Source: Desulfosporosinus sp. (GTDB taxonomy: Bacteria > Bacillota > Desulfitobacteriia > Desulfitobacteriales > Desulfitobacteriaceae). From it: DNA of 64,000 nucleotides. The notes under the pieces are model-generated. The model was not told the DNA's origin and searched no databases. It saw only the letters and a list, made by a program, of their open reading frames with translations. A program made the translations under genes and the position numbers. The DNA lies in NCBI GenBank assembly GCA_031292055.1, contig JARLHV010000070.1:1-64000 (forward strand), read 5' to 3'. The stretch's first letter is position 1; every line of letters starts with the position of its first letter. Below are positions 44,040 to 52,189 of the stretch, in pieces.

Positions 44040-46175
44040 TCATAAACTTAATCGCTTTGCCATATGCCAGAGATAGATCCAATCTGCCAAGTGAAAACAG
44101 ACCCAAACTAAAAGAACAGTTACTATAATCCCAGGAACCCACAAAAATAGTCGATAACGCCCTCCTAGGCGGTGGATATCTCGGACACGAATAGGCAGAA
44201 ACAGACAAACAAGACAAATGTACCCTAGCATAGGAAGATAGGACGGAACCCCCCAAGGAAATAAGGCCCATCCAATAGCGATAAATACTGCCCATCGATA
44301 GCGCCGTTCCAACCAATAAACAAGCGCTAGCGCATGAGGGGCATCTGGCAAATTCGGCGCAGCCACACCAACCAGAAACAAACGCACAAGCATGAGCATC
44401 ACACCCAGCATCGCCCAAATCTGCCACGGCGACTGCGCTTGGATCAATTCAATACCGGGCCATAAATGAGCAAACCAAGAGCTAAAATGGATTGGAATAC
44501 GGAATATTCCGGAAGTGATCAGCCCTGCCAGCATCCCTTCACGGGCCATCACACATAATCCATCCCAGAGCCAGGCACGGCGCAAACGGCGCCTTGGTGG
44601 CTTTTGTCCAATTTCTTTATAACGCCACGTTACCGACCGAATATTCATCCAAGCCAGAAAAGTCATTAGTAGGGCCCAAGTTTCTGCAGCAATCGGTTCC
44701 TTGACCCAACGCGCACTAGCGCTCGTTGGGATTTCAGCCGTCACTTGCCCCCATGCTCCCTGAATCTTGTTTCCCTGAATATAAAGCGACTGCTCCGGCG
44801 AGAGTCCCGTGAGACCATTAGCGTTAATTTTAAGAGCAAAGGCCAAGTCAGGTTGAACTTCTTTGGCCGACTGCAGGAAATACGCTTGGGATAAAGCATC
44901 AGCATCCAACCCTTTCCCCAGCGTCCAAGCCCATAGGGACGGATGAAGCATTTTCTCGGCAATAATTTTTTGGAAAGTATCAGGTTGCGGGAGTCGGTTG
45001 GAAGGGATCAACTCAACTGGTAATTCAGCCCATAAGCCTATGCCTACTCGATCCGCCGCTTGTAGCCAAAGTTCATCCGGAAGTTGACCTATAAAGTAGA
45101 TAAGAGTTATTCCTTTTTTCTGTTCAGAAGTAAGCCAAGACTCCAGCTGTCCAGCATGTCGTAACTGATATTCCTCCTGTGGAGTCAAAGCCTCCCCCTT
45201 AATTGGGATCACCTGGCCATTTAATACCCACTTCCCGGATGTAAAGGTGATTGTACGCAGGCCTATGGGCAAGCTCAAATCATCAATATCTCCCCGACTG
45301 TTTGTGACCGTTAGATGGAGCTGATAGAGAAAAGGAGCTTGGATTGTCCAACGCTGGGCTTCCGGTACAGTAAACGTCAACGTCACTGGTTGAGAATCTG
45401 AATTTGCCTGAGTTTGTACCGTCAGTGACTGTTCTGCCACGCCAGCTGAACCATCCGAAAGCACACCATAAACCGTCCATGGTCCTTCCTGCGAAAAGTC
45501 ATGATGCAGCAAACTTGTCTTCACCGTTACCTGCGCTGTTGCTTCATCCCACGAGACATTTACCTGCGGTGGCATAAGGGTCGTCTCCACTACTGCTTCC
45601 AGACGAATTTCACCTGTGATCTGCCCTGATGCCGGCCAAGCGGCACCAAATAACGTGGTGCGTTGCTCTGTGCTTCCAGAAAGTTCAACCACCAGAATGT
45701 TATCCTCGCCATAGCGAAACGCCTTAGCTGGAACCTCTAATCCATCCGCTCCGCCACTTCCTTCAAATTCACCAACTTTCTGTCCACTAGCAATCCCATT
45801 CAAGTAAACGTTCGCATGCCCCTGTACACCGTTAAATGTAAGTAACATGGTCCGGGAGCTCCATTCTCCCGGCACTCGAAAGCGTTTAGAAACGACCGTA
45901 AATCGTGCACTTGAAGGTAACGTTAAAGGCCGCCCAGCTGTTAAGAAAGATTGATTGTTTTTTCCTTGGGCGCGTTCAGATTCCGTCGTCCAAGCCTGCC
46001 TTAATGAGGAAAACTGATCCCAACTCCCGTTTAAATCTTGCGTAAACCGTGCTGCGCTTATCCCACCTTGTCCTGCTTGCAGAGACTCACCTTCAGGACT
46101 TTGCCAGTGCCACCAAAGTGTTCCTAATGTCAATGCTAGCAAAGCAATAAAGATCATTAATCGGCGATTGAACAT
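44040..46175 (-). CDS. GH2-like (beta-galactosidase-family) membrane protein lacking the expected catalytic Glu
   Basis: 711 residues. N-terminal helix (about 6-22), then a GH2 sugar-binding-like domain (about 90-195: VYLNGIASGQKVGEFEG), an Ig-like domain (about 205-310) and a barrel-like region (310-470). The segment PSLWAWTLGKG (412-422) aligns by eye with the GH2 acid/base motif WSLGNE, but Gly-Lys-Gly stands where Asn-Glu is expected. From about 500 to 705 there are several hydrophobic segments (ALLMTFLAWM, MLGVMLMLVRLFLVGVAAP, LPMLGYICLVCLFLPI, VPGIIVTVLLVWVCF). Probably a membrane-anchored non-hydrolytic carbohydrate-binding protein; function unknown. No operon partner is evident. Confidence 0.7.
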   Translation of the reverse strand: MFNRRLMIFIALLALTLGTLWWHWQSPEGESLQAGQGGISAARFTQDLNGSWDQFSSLRQAWTTESERAQGKNNQSFLTAGRPLTLPSSARFTVVSKRFRVPGEWSSRTMLLTFNGVQGHANVYLNGIASGQKVGEFEGSGGADGLEVPAKAFRYGEDNILVVELSGSTEQRTTLFGAAWPASGQITGEIRLEAVVETTLMPPQVNVSWDEATAQVTVKTSLLHHDFSQEGPWTVYGVLSDGSAGVAEQSLTVQTQANSDSQPVTLTFTVPEAQRWTIQAPFLYQLHLTVTNSRGDIDDLSLPIGLRTITFTSGKWVLNGQVIPIKGEALTPQEEYQLRHAGQLESWLTSEQKKGITLIYFIGQLPDELWLQAADRVGIGLWAELPVELIPSNRLPQPDTFQKIIAEKMLHPSLWAWTLGKGLDADALSQAYFLQSAKEVQPDLAFALKINANGLTGLSPEQSLYIQGNKIQGAWGQVTAEIPTSASARWVKEPIAAETWALLMTFLAWMNIRSVTWRYKEIGQKPPRRRLRRAWLWDGLCVMAREGMLAGLITSGIFRIPIHFSSWFAHLWPGIELIQAQSPWQIWAMLGVMLMLVRLFLVGVAAPNLPDAPHALALVYWLERRYRWAVFIAIGWALFPWGVPSYLPMLGYICLVCLFLPIRVRDIHRLGGRYRLFLWVPGIIVTVLLVWVCFHLADWIYLWHMAKRLSL

Positions 46176-46260
46176 TTTTAATGGCCCCTTAAATAAATAA
46201 TTATACTCTACTGTTTACACATATTCGTGCCAGATTTCAAAAACCCTTTACTCATAAAAA

Positions 46261-46308
46261 AAACTCATTGGCAACGGGCTCATAGAACCACGTTTACCTA
46301 ATGAGTTT
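46261..46308 (-). terminator. Terminator of the perR-like gene
   Basis: AAACTCATT / AATGAGTTT stem with further pairing inside, followed on the minus strand by eight Ts. Confidence 0.7.
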
Positions 46309-46328
46309 ACTAAGATTTCCTTGACTGC

Positions 46329-46757
46329 CTAATTCAGCCGTTCACCCTCACGACACTCTGGACAAATTCCGTAGAACTCCATGCGGTGTCCCAAAATTTT
46401 AAAACCAGATTTCTCCATCACTTCTTGTTCCATGTCAATTAGGGGACGATGAAAATCAACCACTCTGCCACACTGTGAACACACAATATGATAATGGTTC
46501 TTAGGATTGCCATCGAAACGGCTAGACATATCCCCATACGACAACTCGAGAAGATGCCCATGCTCTTTAAGCATGTTGAGAGTATTATAAATCGTCCCCA
46601 GACTTACCCCTGGAAATTTCGCCTTGACGTGATGATAAATTTCATCTGCCGTGGGATGGGACTCTGTCTCCAATAGAAATTCTAGGATTGCCTGTCTCTG
46701 CGGCGTAAAACGGACACCTTTGTCTTTTAATTGTTTAAGAATCTCTATTGCATCCAT
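46329..46757 (-). CDS. perR: Fur-family regulator, PerR-like peroxide sensor
   Basis: 142 residues. A winged-helix N-terminal half (FTPQRQAILEFLLETESHPT and SLGTIYNTLNMLKEHGHLLE) and a metal-binding C-terminal half. The structural zinc site is Cys93, Cys96, Cys132 and Cys135. The regulatory site shows Asp82 and the HYH pair (88-90), consistent with PerR (Asp) rather than Fur (Glu). A PerR-box-like sequence overlaps its own promoter, supporting autoregulation. Fur or Zur function cannot be excluded. Confidence 0.85.
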   Translation of the reverse strand: MDAIEILKQLKDKGVRFTPQRQAILEFLLETESHPTADEIYHHVKAKFPGVSLGTIYNTLNMLKEHGHLLELSYGDMSSRFDGNPKNHYHIVCSQCGRVVDFHRPLIDMEQEVMEKSGFKILGHRMEFYGICPECREGERLN

Positions 46758-46803
46758 GTCCGCATCTCCTTCCTGTCTTCAATTTGAAATTATTGTAACT
46801 TTA

Positions 46804-46832
46804 ATTTTATAATAATATAACTCTTTTGTCAA
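46804..46832 (-). promoter_or_regulatory. Promoter of the perR-like gene
   Basis: TTGACA (46827-46832) and TAAAAT (46804-46809) with a 17-base spacer. The -35 lies at the edge of the hairpin that ends the ferredoxin transcript (46831-46867). Confidence 0.75.
46807..46820 (-). promoter_or_regulatory. PerR-box-like operator in its own promoter
   Basis: TTATATTATTATAA matches the PerR box TTATAATNATTATAA except for one missing A. It lies in the spacer and -10, an ideal repressor position. Confidence 0.5.
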
Positions 46833-46867
46833 TAAAAAGAGAAGAGTTAACACTCTCCTCTTTTATT
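46831..46867 (-). terminator. Terminator of the ferredoxin gene
   Basis: AATAAAA.GAGGAGAGT... hairpin on the minus strand with a TTTTTATT tail; near symmetrical, so it may work in both directions. Confidence 0.7.
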
Positions 46868-46894
46868 GCCCTATTGAGCCTAATTTATTAATGT

Positions 46895-47065
46895 TTAAGC
46901 TGGATTTGGTGCCTCAACCGGACAAACACCGGCGCATGAGCCACAATCGGTACAAAGTTCTGCATTGATGACGTATTGGCCGTCTCCTTCGCTAATTGCA
47001 GAAACTGGACATTCCGCTTCGCAAGCACCACAACTAATACACTCATTGCTAATAACATATGCCAT
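46895..47065 (-). CDS. 2[4Fe-4S] ferredoxin, clostridial type
   Basis: 56 residues from MAYVIS at 47065. Two cluster motifs are clear: CISCGACEAECPVSA and CTDCGSCAGVCPVEAP, each CxxCxxCxxxCP. It is a small soluble electron carrier of anaerobes. The start follows GGAGAGAAGGGG; an ATG three codons upstream is also possible. A promoter (47100-47128) and terminator make it monocistronic. Confidence 0.95.
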   Translation of the reverse strand: MAYVISNECISCGACEAECPVSAISEGDGQYVINAELCTDCGSCAGVCPVEAPNPA

Positions 47066-47099
47066 GTACAACATCCCCTTCTCTCCAAACTTCAAAATT

Positions 47100-47128
47100 A
47101 ATATACCAAAACCACAGAGAAAAGGCAA
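47100..47128 (-). promoter_or_regulatory. Promoter of the ferredoxin gene
   Basis: TTGCCT (47123-47128) and TATATT (47100-47105) on the minus strand, 17 bases apart. Confidence 0.6.
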
Positions 47129-47203
47129 GCTAAAACGTTATTTTCTACCAGTCAACAAGTATAAATTTCGAATGGTACTCTACTCTATAATTTATGCAGA
47201 AAA

Positions 47204-47359
47204 TTACAGATCCCGTTCTGGCCGATAGGGCACTTGATAAAGTCGCCGCAGACAATGTGAGCAATAAGGTAAAACACGATTGCTTACATGATTCCGACGG
47301 AAAAGAATGTGGTCTAAATCTTCATGTTCAAAGCCACAAGCACGACATTTTTCTAACAT
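47204..47359 (-). CDS. Small C4 zinc-ribbon-like protein, 51 aa
   Basis: On the minus strand an ORF from ATG at 47359 to TAA at 47204 encodes MLEKCRACGFEHEDLDHILF followed by RRNHVSNRVLPYCSHCLRRL and a basic end. Two CxxC pairs (Cys5/Cys8, Cys33/Cys36) suggest a zinc ribbon. A G-run (GGGGGGGG) lies 8-15 bases upstream. I do not recognise the family. It sits between the MoxR/VWA genes and the ferredoxin. Confidence 0.55.
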   Translation of the reverse strand: MLEKCRACGFEHEDLDHILFRRNHVSNRVLPYCSHCLRRLYQVPYRPERDL

Positions 47360-47451
47360 TAATATTTACCCCCCCACACTTTGTGAGTTTCTGTACAAAT
47401 AACTCACATTAATAGTATGCTCACTTTGTTTGGGAAATAAACGCTTTCAAT

Positions 47452-48798
47452 CTAGAATTGCTTGCTTAAAATCCGAGTTAAATGACCAAGTGTGTAGCAT
47501 TCGTACATTTGGCAAAAGGGGAGGAACGCTTTGACATAAGATGTCTCCTGCCAGCGACGCTCAGGGAGAGTATTCAACCATAAGATCTGGCGGACATGAT
47601 TACGAATTCCGCCCAATAAAGCTGCAGCCTTTTCACCTTCAAGAGTTTGAGCGTCACTAACTATAAGTAGTAACGTTTGCTTAGAAAGTGTATCAGGATA
47701 CTTCTTTTGCAAAGTATCCAAGGCAATAGCCAAATTAGTCCCTCCCCCCCATTCTTTTCCCGTCACTATGAGGGCTTCTTTAACCAGCGCTTCGATTGTT
47801 TGCCCTTTTCGGAACTTCCCGGTCAAGGGAATCAGTGCTTCCCCAAAGGCAAAAGTTTTTATCCCGTTGACAACATTAGAAAGTCCATAGACAAATTGCC
47901 AGATAAATTCTGTGTATTTAAGCATTGATCCTGAAATATCACAAAGCAAAACAATCCTGGGCCTTCCCTTGCGGCGACTGCGATAGCGCCGCTCCACAAG
48001 CACCCCACCATAGCGTATATTTTTGCGCAGTGTCGAGCGCATATCCAAGCCACCCCGCCTGCGCGCCGCTCGGTAGCGACGTGTTACCTGACTGGCAAGT
48101 CGTTGACTGAGGCGACGAATTAAGCGTATGACTTCCGGCCATTCCTCAGGCGAAATCTTCTTTAAATCCCGACCTAAGACCTCAACTTCCCGCTCACGCA
48201 GCGCACGTTCAACATCTGAAAGAACACCATCCGTGCACCCCGGAGCAAGAATCGGCTCATCCTCTTCATTTAGTTTCTTGCGCCAATATTCAAGTGAGCC
48301 ACGCAGAACCCGTTCGACCATAGGCTGATGCAAATGATCAGCTGGCGCTCCGATTTTTGACCCCTGCGACGATTTCTCCAAAAAATCGCGCAGGCGTCGT
48401 TTCTCCTGCTCTGGAAGACTGGCATAAACAGCCCGCTGTTCTTCGGTAATATCCAATTGATTCCCCTGGAAAAGTAACTCTTGGTGGGTACTCTCAATCT
48501 GTTCATTCCATTGATTAGTTTTTTGTACTACGTCTTTCTGCCAAGCCTCTTTTTGTTCCAAGGTCGCAAAATAGGCTCGAAAGGCTTCTTTAAAGGCAAA
48601 GATATGCTGGATATCCTTAACGAGTGTCGCTTGCAGTACAGCCTCAACCCGATCTCGGTCGACCATTCCGATGAGGGTTAGGCCTTCTGTTGCATCGGAA
48701 ATTTCTGAAGGACTAACTTTAAGCCCCACAGTCCTTAACAATTGAGCAAATTCTACCAAATGTCGATCCAATTCACTAACTCTGTTCTTGTTGTCCAT
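47452..48798 (-). CDS. VWA-domain protein, CoxE family
   Basis: 448 residues from ATG at 48798. An N-terminal helical region (RVSELDRHLVEFAQLLRTVG) is followed by arginine-rich segments (RRLSQRLASQVTRRYRAARR) and a von Willebrand A domain with the MIDAS motif VLLCDISGSMLKYT. CoxE-like proteins work with MoxR ATPases as chaperones that load metals or assemble enzymes; the MoxR gene lies directly upstream and overlaps it by 23 bases. The client enzyme is not identifiable here. Confidence 0.85.
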   Translation of the reverse strand: MDNKNRVSELDRHLVEFAQLLRTVGLKVSPSEISDATEGLTLIGMVDRDRVEAVLQATLVKDIQHIFAFKEAFRAYFATLEQKEAWQKDVVQKTNQWNEQIESTHQELLFQGNQLDITEEQRAVYASLPEQEKRRLRDFLEKSSQGSKIGAPADHLHQPMVERVLRGSLEYWRKKLNEEDEPILAPGCTDGVLSDVERALREREVEVLGRDLKKISPEEWPEVIRLIRRLSQRLASQVTRRYRAARRRGGLDMRSTLRKNIRYGGVLVERRYRSRRKGRPRIVLLCDISGSMLKYTEFIWQFVYGLSNVVNGIKTFAFGEALIPLTGKFRKGQTIEALVKEALIVTGKEWGGGTNLAIALDTLQKKYPDTLSKQTLLLIVSDAQTLEGEKAAALLGGIRNHVRQILWLNTLPERRWQETSYVKAFLPFCQMYECYTLGHLTRILSKQF

Positions 48799-49702
48799 GG
48801 CAATGCCTTTCTCCCTGCGCCACTTTGCTCGACTCAAAAAGGAGGCGTTCTGCGCCCATCTCTCGATAGAAAAGTTCCACATCGTCTTGACTCTTAAGCA
48901 ACAGAGTCAGGGTCGCATCCACCCAAGCCGGGTCAAGGCCAGTCTTGCCCATCACGAGCAATGCCTTGGCCCAGTCCATCGTTTCGGAAACAGAAGGAAT
49001 TTTATTCAAAGCCAGACGTTCCCTAAGCACGTTAACAGCGCGGGCAACTTCTAATGCCAATCGTTCCGGCAAGTCTGGTATTTTAGCCCGGAGAATGCGA
49101 ACTTCTTTCTGGACAGATGGAGGCTCGACATGGAGGAAAATACACCGTCGCTTTAACCCATCAGAAAGCTCACGTTCTCCGTTAGATGTCAAGATAACAA
49201 TTGGGTGTTCTTTAGCCTTGATTGTACCCATCTCCGGAATTGTGACTTGAAACTCTCCCAAAAGTTCAAAAAGAAACGCCTCAAATTCCGAATCTGTCTT
49301 ATCGATTTCATCAATCAACAACACGGTCCGCTTCTCACTTAAAAGCGCTTGCAGCAAAGGGCGAGGGAGTAAATACTCTGTAGAAAAAAGGTCTTCCTCC
49401 TTCAGATGCTCTCGACCCATTTGAATCTTTAAGAGTTGACGCTGATAATTCCATTCATAGAGCGCTTTCGTTTCATCCAGTCCTTCATAACACTGCAAGC
49501 GAATCAAGGGAGCCCCAAAAACTCGACTTAATACTTTAGCAATTTCCGTCTTGCCTACCCCTGCTGGTCCAGAGACCAAAAGCGGCTTATCTAACTCGGT
49601 GGCTAAAAACGTCGTGAGAGCAATCCGATCATCCCGTTCCGTGATATAACCGATTTCCTCCAGAGCGTTTTCAAACTGATCAAGCGTCATCTGATTAGAC
49701 AT
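48776..49702 (-). CDS. MoxR-family AAA+ ATPase
   Basis: 308 residues. Walker A GPAGVGKTEIAKVL, Walker B RTVLLIDEIDKTD, sensor region PIVILTSNGERELSDGLKRR and a C-terminal lid. MoxR ATPases power maturation of metal or cofactor enzymes together with VWA partners. The gene precedes and overlaps the CoxE-like partner, the standard pairing. Confidence 0.9.
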   Translation of the reverse strand: MSNQMTLDQFENALEEIGYITERDDRIALTTFLATELDKPLLVSGPAGVGKTEIAKVLSRVFGAPLIRLQCYEGLDETKALYEWNYQRQLLKIQMGREHLKEEDLFSTEYLLPRPLLQALLSEKRTVLLIDEIDKTDSEFEAFLFELLGEFQVTIPEMGTIKAKEHPIVILTSNGERELSDGLKRRCIFLHVEPPSVQKEVRILRAKIPDLPERLALEVARAVNVLRERLALNKIPSVSETMDWAKALLVMGKTGLDPAWVDATLTLLLKSQDDVELFYREMGAERLLFESSKVAQGERHCHGQQEQS

Positions 49703-49717
49703 CTAACTCCTCCTACT

Positions 49718-49800
49718 CGATATTCGCGGTTTGATATTCGTGATTCAACTACTCAGCTCAATCCATTTGCTTCCACCTACGAACTATGAACCACGCTTTC
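49718..49800. repeat. Family A intergenic repeat between moxR and bshA
   Basis: Weak copies: CTCGATATTCGCGGTTTGAT and GATATTCGTGATTC on the left, GAACTATGAACCACG on the right. The right arm enters the bshA 3' end. Confidence 0.45.
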
Positions 49801-50907
49801 GTACACTTTTTCATAACCCTGCACGGCTCGTTCGACTGGAAATGTTTCTTGCGCCCAAGTCACAGCTTGTTCAGAAAAGGCCTTGTAACGCAGGTCATCA
49901 GTCAACAGTTTAAGTACACCCTCGCTCATCCCTTGGACATCTCCAACTTCGGCTAGATAGCCTGTTTTACCATGTTGAACAACTTCAGGTAAGCCACCTA
50001 CCCGACTGCAAACCACCGGAACCCCGCAGGCCATCGCCTCAAGTGCCACCAAGCCAAAGCTTTCCTGTTCCGAAGGAAGCAGAAAAACATCAACCATCTG
50101 TAAAATCTCTTGAACACTTTCTTGTTTTCCCAGAAATTGAACTTTGCCTTCCAGCCCTAGTCTCGATACCTCTCGTTCCACCCGGACCATCTCCGGTCCA
50201 TCTCCGACGAGTAAGAGCCTACTCGGCACAACTTTCTCAACCAGAGCAAAGATGTTGACGACATCGACAACCCTTTTAACTTCCCGGAAATTCGAGATGT
50301 GAGCTAATATTTTTTCTCCATGCGGGGCAAAATGTCCCCTGCACTTTTGCATCGATCCTGCCTTTGGCAAATACACTTTGGGATCAATAAAATTTGGAAC
50401 GACCTCAATCCCCTGCTCTGTCGTTCCAAAGGTCTTCTCCGTTTCCCATGCCAACGCCTTAGAAACAGCCGTAATCCGAGCACTGACCCGCAAGGCCAAA
50501 CGAGTTAACTGAAAAAACTCTTCATATGCACCCACCAAAGTAACATCTGTCCCATGCAGCGTTGTCACCAAAGGAAGGGGTCTCGTCATCATTTGTTGGG
50601 CCAAATACGCACTAATACTATGGGGGATAGCATAGTGGGCATGAATCACATCCAGTCCGGCATACTTCGCGACTTCGACAATTTTGTTGGCAAGCAACAG
50701 CGTATAAGGAGGATATTTAAACAATGGATAGCTCACGTCAGTGACTTCATGAAAAAACAACTGCTCATGAAATCGATGTAAGCGAAAGGGTCGAGCTGAA
50801 GAAATAAAATGGACTTCATGCCCTCGCTCACCCAGAGCATACCCTAGCTCTGTCGCCACAACACCGCTTCCCCCATAACTTGGGTAACAAATAATTCCGA
50901 TTTTCAC
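49777..50907 (-). CDS. bshA: Bacillithiol-synthesis glycosyltransferase BshA
   Basis: 376-residue GT4 glycosyltransferase. Typical BshA opening MKIGIICYPSYGGSGVVATE, then IHAHYAIPHSISAYLAQ and the nucleotide site SEQESFGLVALEAMACGVPV. BshA joins UDP-GlcNAc and L-malate to make the first bacillithiol intermediate. Start is GTG at 50905-50907. A second bacillithiol gene, bshC, lies 11 kb away (61.6-63.2 kb), which supports the call; the deacetylase bshB is not in the window. Confidence 0.88.
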   Translation of the reverse strand: MKIGIICYPSYGGSGVVATELGYALGERGHEVHFISSARPFRLHRFHEQLFFHEVTDVSYPLFKYPPYTLLLANKIVEVAKYAGLDVIHAHYAIPHSISAYLAQQMMTRPLPLVTTLHGTDVTLVGAYEEFFQLTRLALRVSARITAVSKALAWETEKTFGTTEQGIEVVPNFIDPKVYLPKAGSMQKCRGHFAPHGEKILAHISNFREVKRVVDVVNIFALVEKVVPSRLLLVGDGPEMVRVEREVSRLGLEGKVQFLGKQESVQEILQMVDVFLLPSEQESFGLVALEAMACGVPVVCSRVGGLPEVVQHGKTGYLAEVGDVQGMSEGVLKLLTDDLRYKAFSEQAVTWAQETFPVERAVQGYEKVYESVVHSS

Positions 50908-50930
50908 TGATTCGCACCCTCTTTAAAATC

Positions 50931-51299
50931 CTAACAGCTCTCCAAAGAAAGCTCTTCAAACCCTATTGGCATTGCGTCTTGAATTGCTTCCCCAATAATT
51001 TTCTGAATATCATTGACCATCCGCGAAACTTCAAATTCGGCTGCCAAGTACTCTCTTGCTGTGGAGTTTAAACTGACCAAACTATATAAACGTTCCAGTT
51101 CCTGCTGTTTCTCCTCGCTGATCTCTTGATCCAACATCTGTGCCTCACGAATCTCCCATTGTTTCAATTGAAACTCGCGAACCATCTTGTGATTACCAGC
51201 ATCACTTTTAACCTTTTCTTTGGATTTGAGAAACTGCTTAAATTCATCCGATTCCTTCAGTGTCCGGGCTAATTCATGGGCTAAATCATTAGCAGCCAT
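50931..51299 (-). CDS. YlbF/YmcA-family regulator protein
   Basis: 122 residues from ATG at 51299 behind GGAGAGG. All-helical: LAHELARTLKESDEFKQFLK, then DAGNHKMVREFQLKQWEIRE and a C-terminal FEVSRMVNDIQKIIGEAI. This is the YlbF/YmcA superfamily, members of which control RNase Y and biofilm, competence or sporulation in Bacillus. Here the role is inference. It immediately precedes bshA. Confidence 0.8.
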   Translation of the reverse strand: MAANDLAHELARTLKESDEFKQFLKSKEKVKSDAGNHKMVREFQLKQWEIREAQMLDQEISEEKQQELERLYSLVSLNSTAREYLAAEFEVSRMVNDIQKIIGEAIQDAMPIGFEELSLESC

Positions 51300-51423
51300 A
51301 TCTTTTACCTCTCCTCTGTTCCCCATATCTAGTAATAGTCTTATTATATAGAACTTTTAGACATGAGACAAATAAATCCCTCACTTGAAAAAAAGCCTTC
51401 ATGAGAGTATATCAAGAGACCGC

Positions 51424-52119
51424 TTATAATTCCCGATTCGTATTCACTAAGTTCGCCAACAAGTCAAAGGCCTGTAACCGGCTAAACGACAGTAAATCAT
51501 CCCATTGTTCCCGGCTAATAATCCAAGGACAATGAATAGCCACTCGACTGGCAAACCCCAACGGACTTCCGGCATACATTTTCTCCAACCGACGTTGAGC
51601 AAGACTTACCAGTCCCGGTGCATGGGCATTACACCTAATCGGTTCCAGGCAAAGCACTGGCTCATCCCGATACATTACTAGTAAACTGAATTGCGCAAGC
51701 TGTTTTATACCTACTCTGCTCGGCCGAATCGGCCCTTGCAAAGGAACAGGATCCGGCTTGATTACCCCACCCAGTTTCCGCCAAAAACTTTTTTCAGTGC
51801 GACTAACACTGGAGACGCAAAACCCAACTGCCCCCATCTGACGCGCAAAACGGACTGCAAAGCGCGCGAAATCACATTCCACACTGCCCTTTAAGGATAA
51901 TCCATCCAAAATAACCAGCCTCTCCGAGCTACTTAACGTAAGTTCTCCGATTCCTGCCTCCCCCAATTGCAGCACATTACATCCCGGCAACATACGAATT
52001 TGCGGTTCTAAGCCCGTTCCTTTTTCCGACAAAAAGGACCCCAAGGCTTGTGCCCAATCCTCAAGGCCGTCTTCATTCCATTCCGATCGGGGGGAAAGCT
52101 CAATTTCAATCCAAGGCAT
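51424..52119 (-). CDS. Unknown 231-residue protein
   Basis: I do not recognise this family. The start is ATG at 52119 behind AAGGAG. It has no signal peptide or membrane helix. Notable stretches are LVILDGLSLKGSVECDFARF, MGAVGFCVSSVSRTEKSFW, CLEPIRCNAHAPGLVSLAQR and a C-terminal PWIISREQWDDLLSFSRLQA. It stands between a PHP phosphoesterase and the YlbF gene, with gaps of 70 and 124 bases. No function can be proposed. Confidence 0.6.
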   Translation of the reverse strand: MPWIEIELSPRSEWNEDGLEDWAQALGSFLSEKGTGLEPQIRMLPGCNVLQLGEAGIGELTLSSSERLVILDGLSLKGSVECDFARFAVRFARQMGAVGFCVSSVSRTEKSFWRKLGGVIKPDPVPLQGPIRPSRVGIKQLAQFSLLVMYRDEPVLCLEPIRCNAHAPGLVSLAQRRLEKMYAGSPLGFASRVAIHCPWIISREQWDDLLSFSRLQAFDLLANLVNTNREL

Positions 52120-52189
52120 TAGCAGATCTCCTTCACAAACCAACTTACACACTGCTTAGTGTTTCACCGGAGTGTAAAGTCTATCCTAA

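Noticed and set aside
43996..44427. Minus-strand ORF of 143 codons downstream of the GH2-like gene
   Set aside because: It overlaps the GH2-like gene in another frame and has biased composition.
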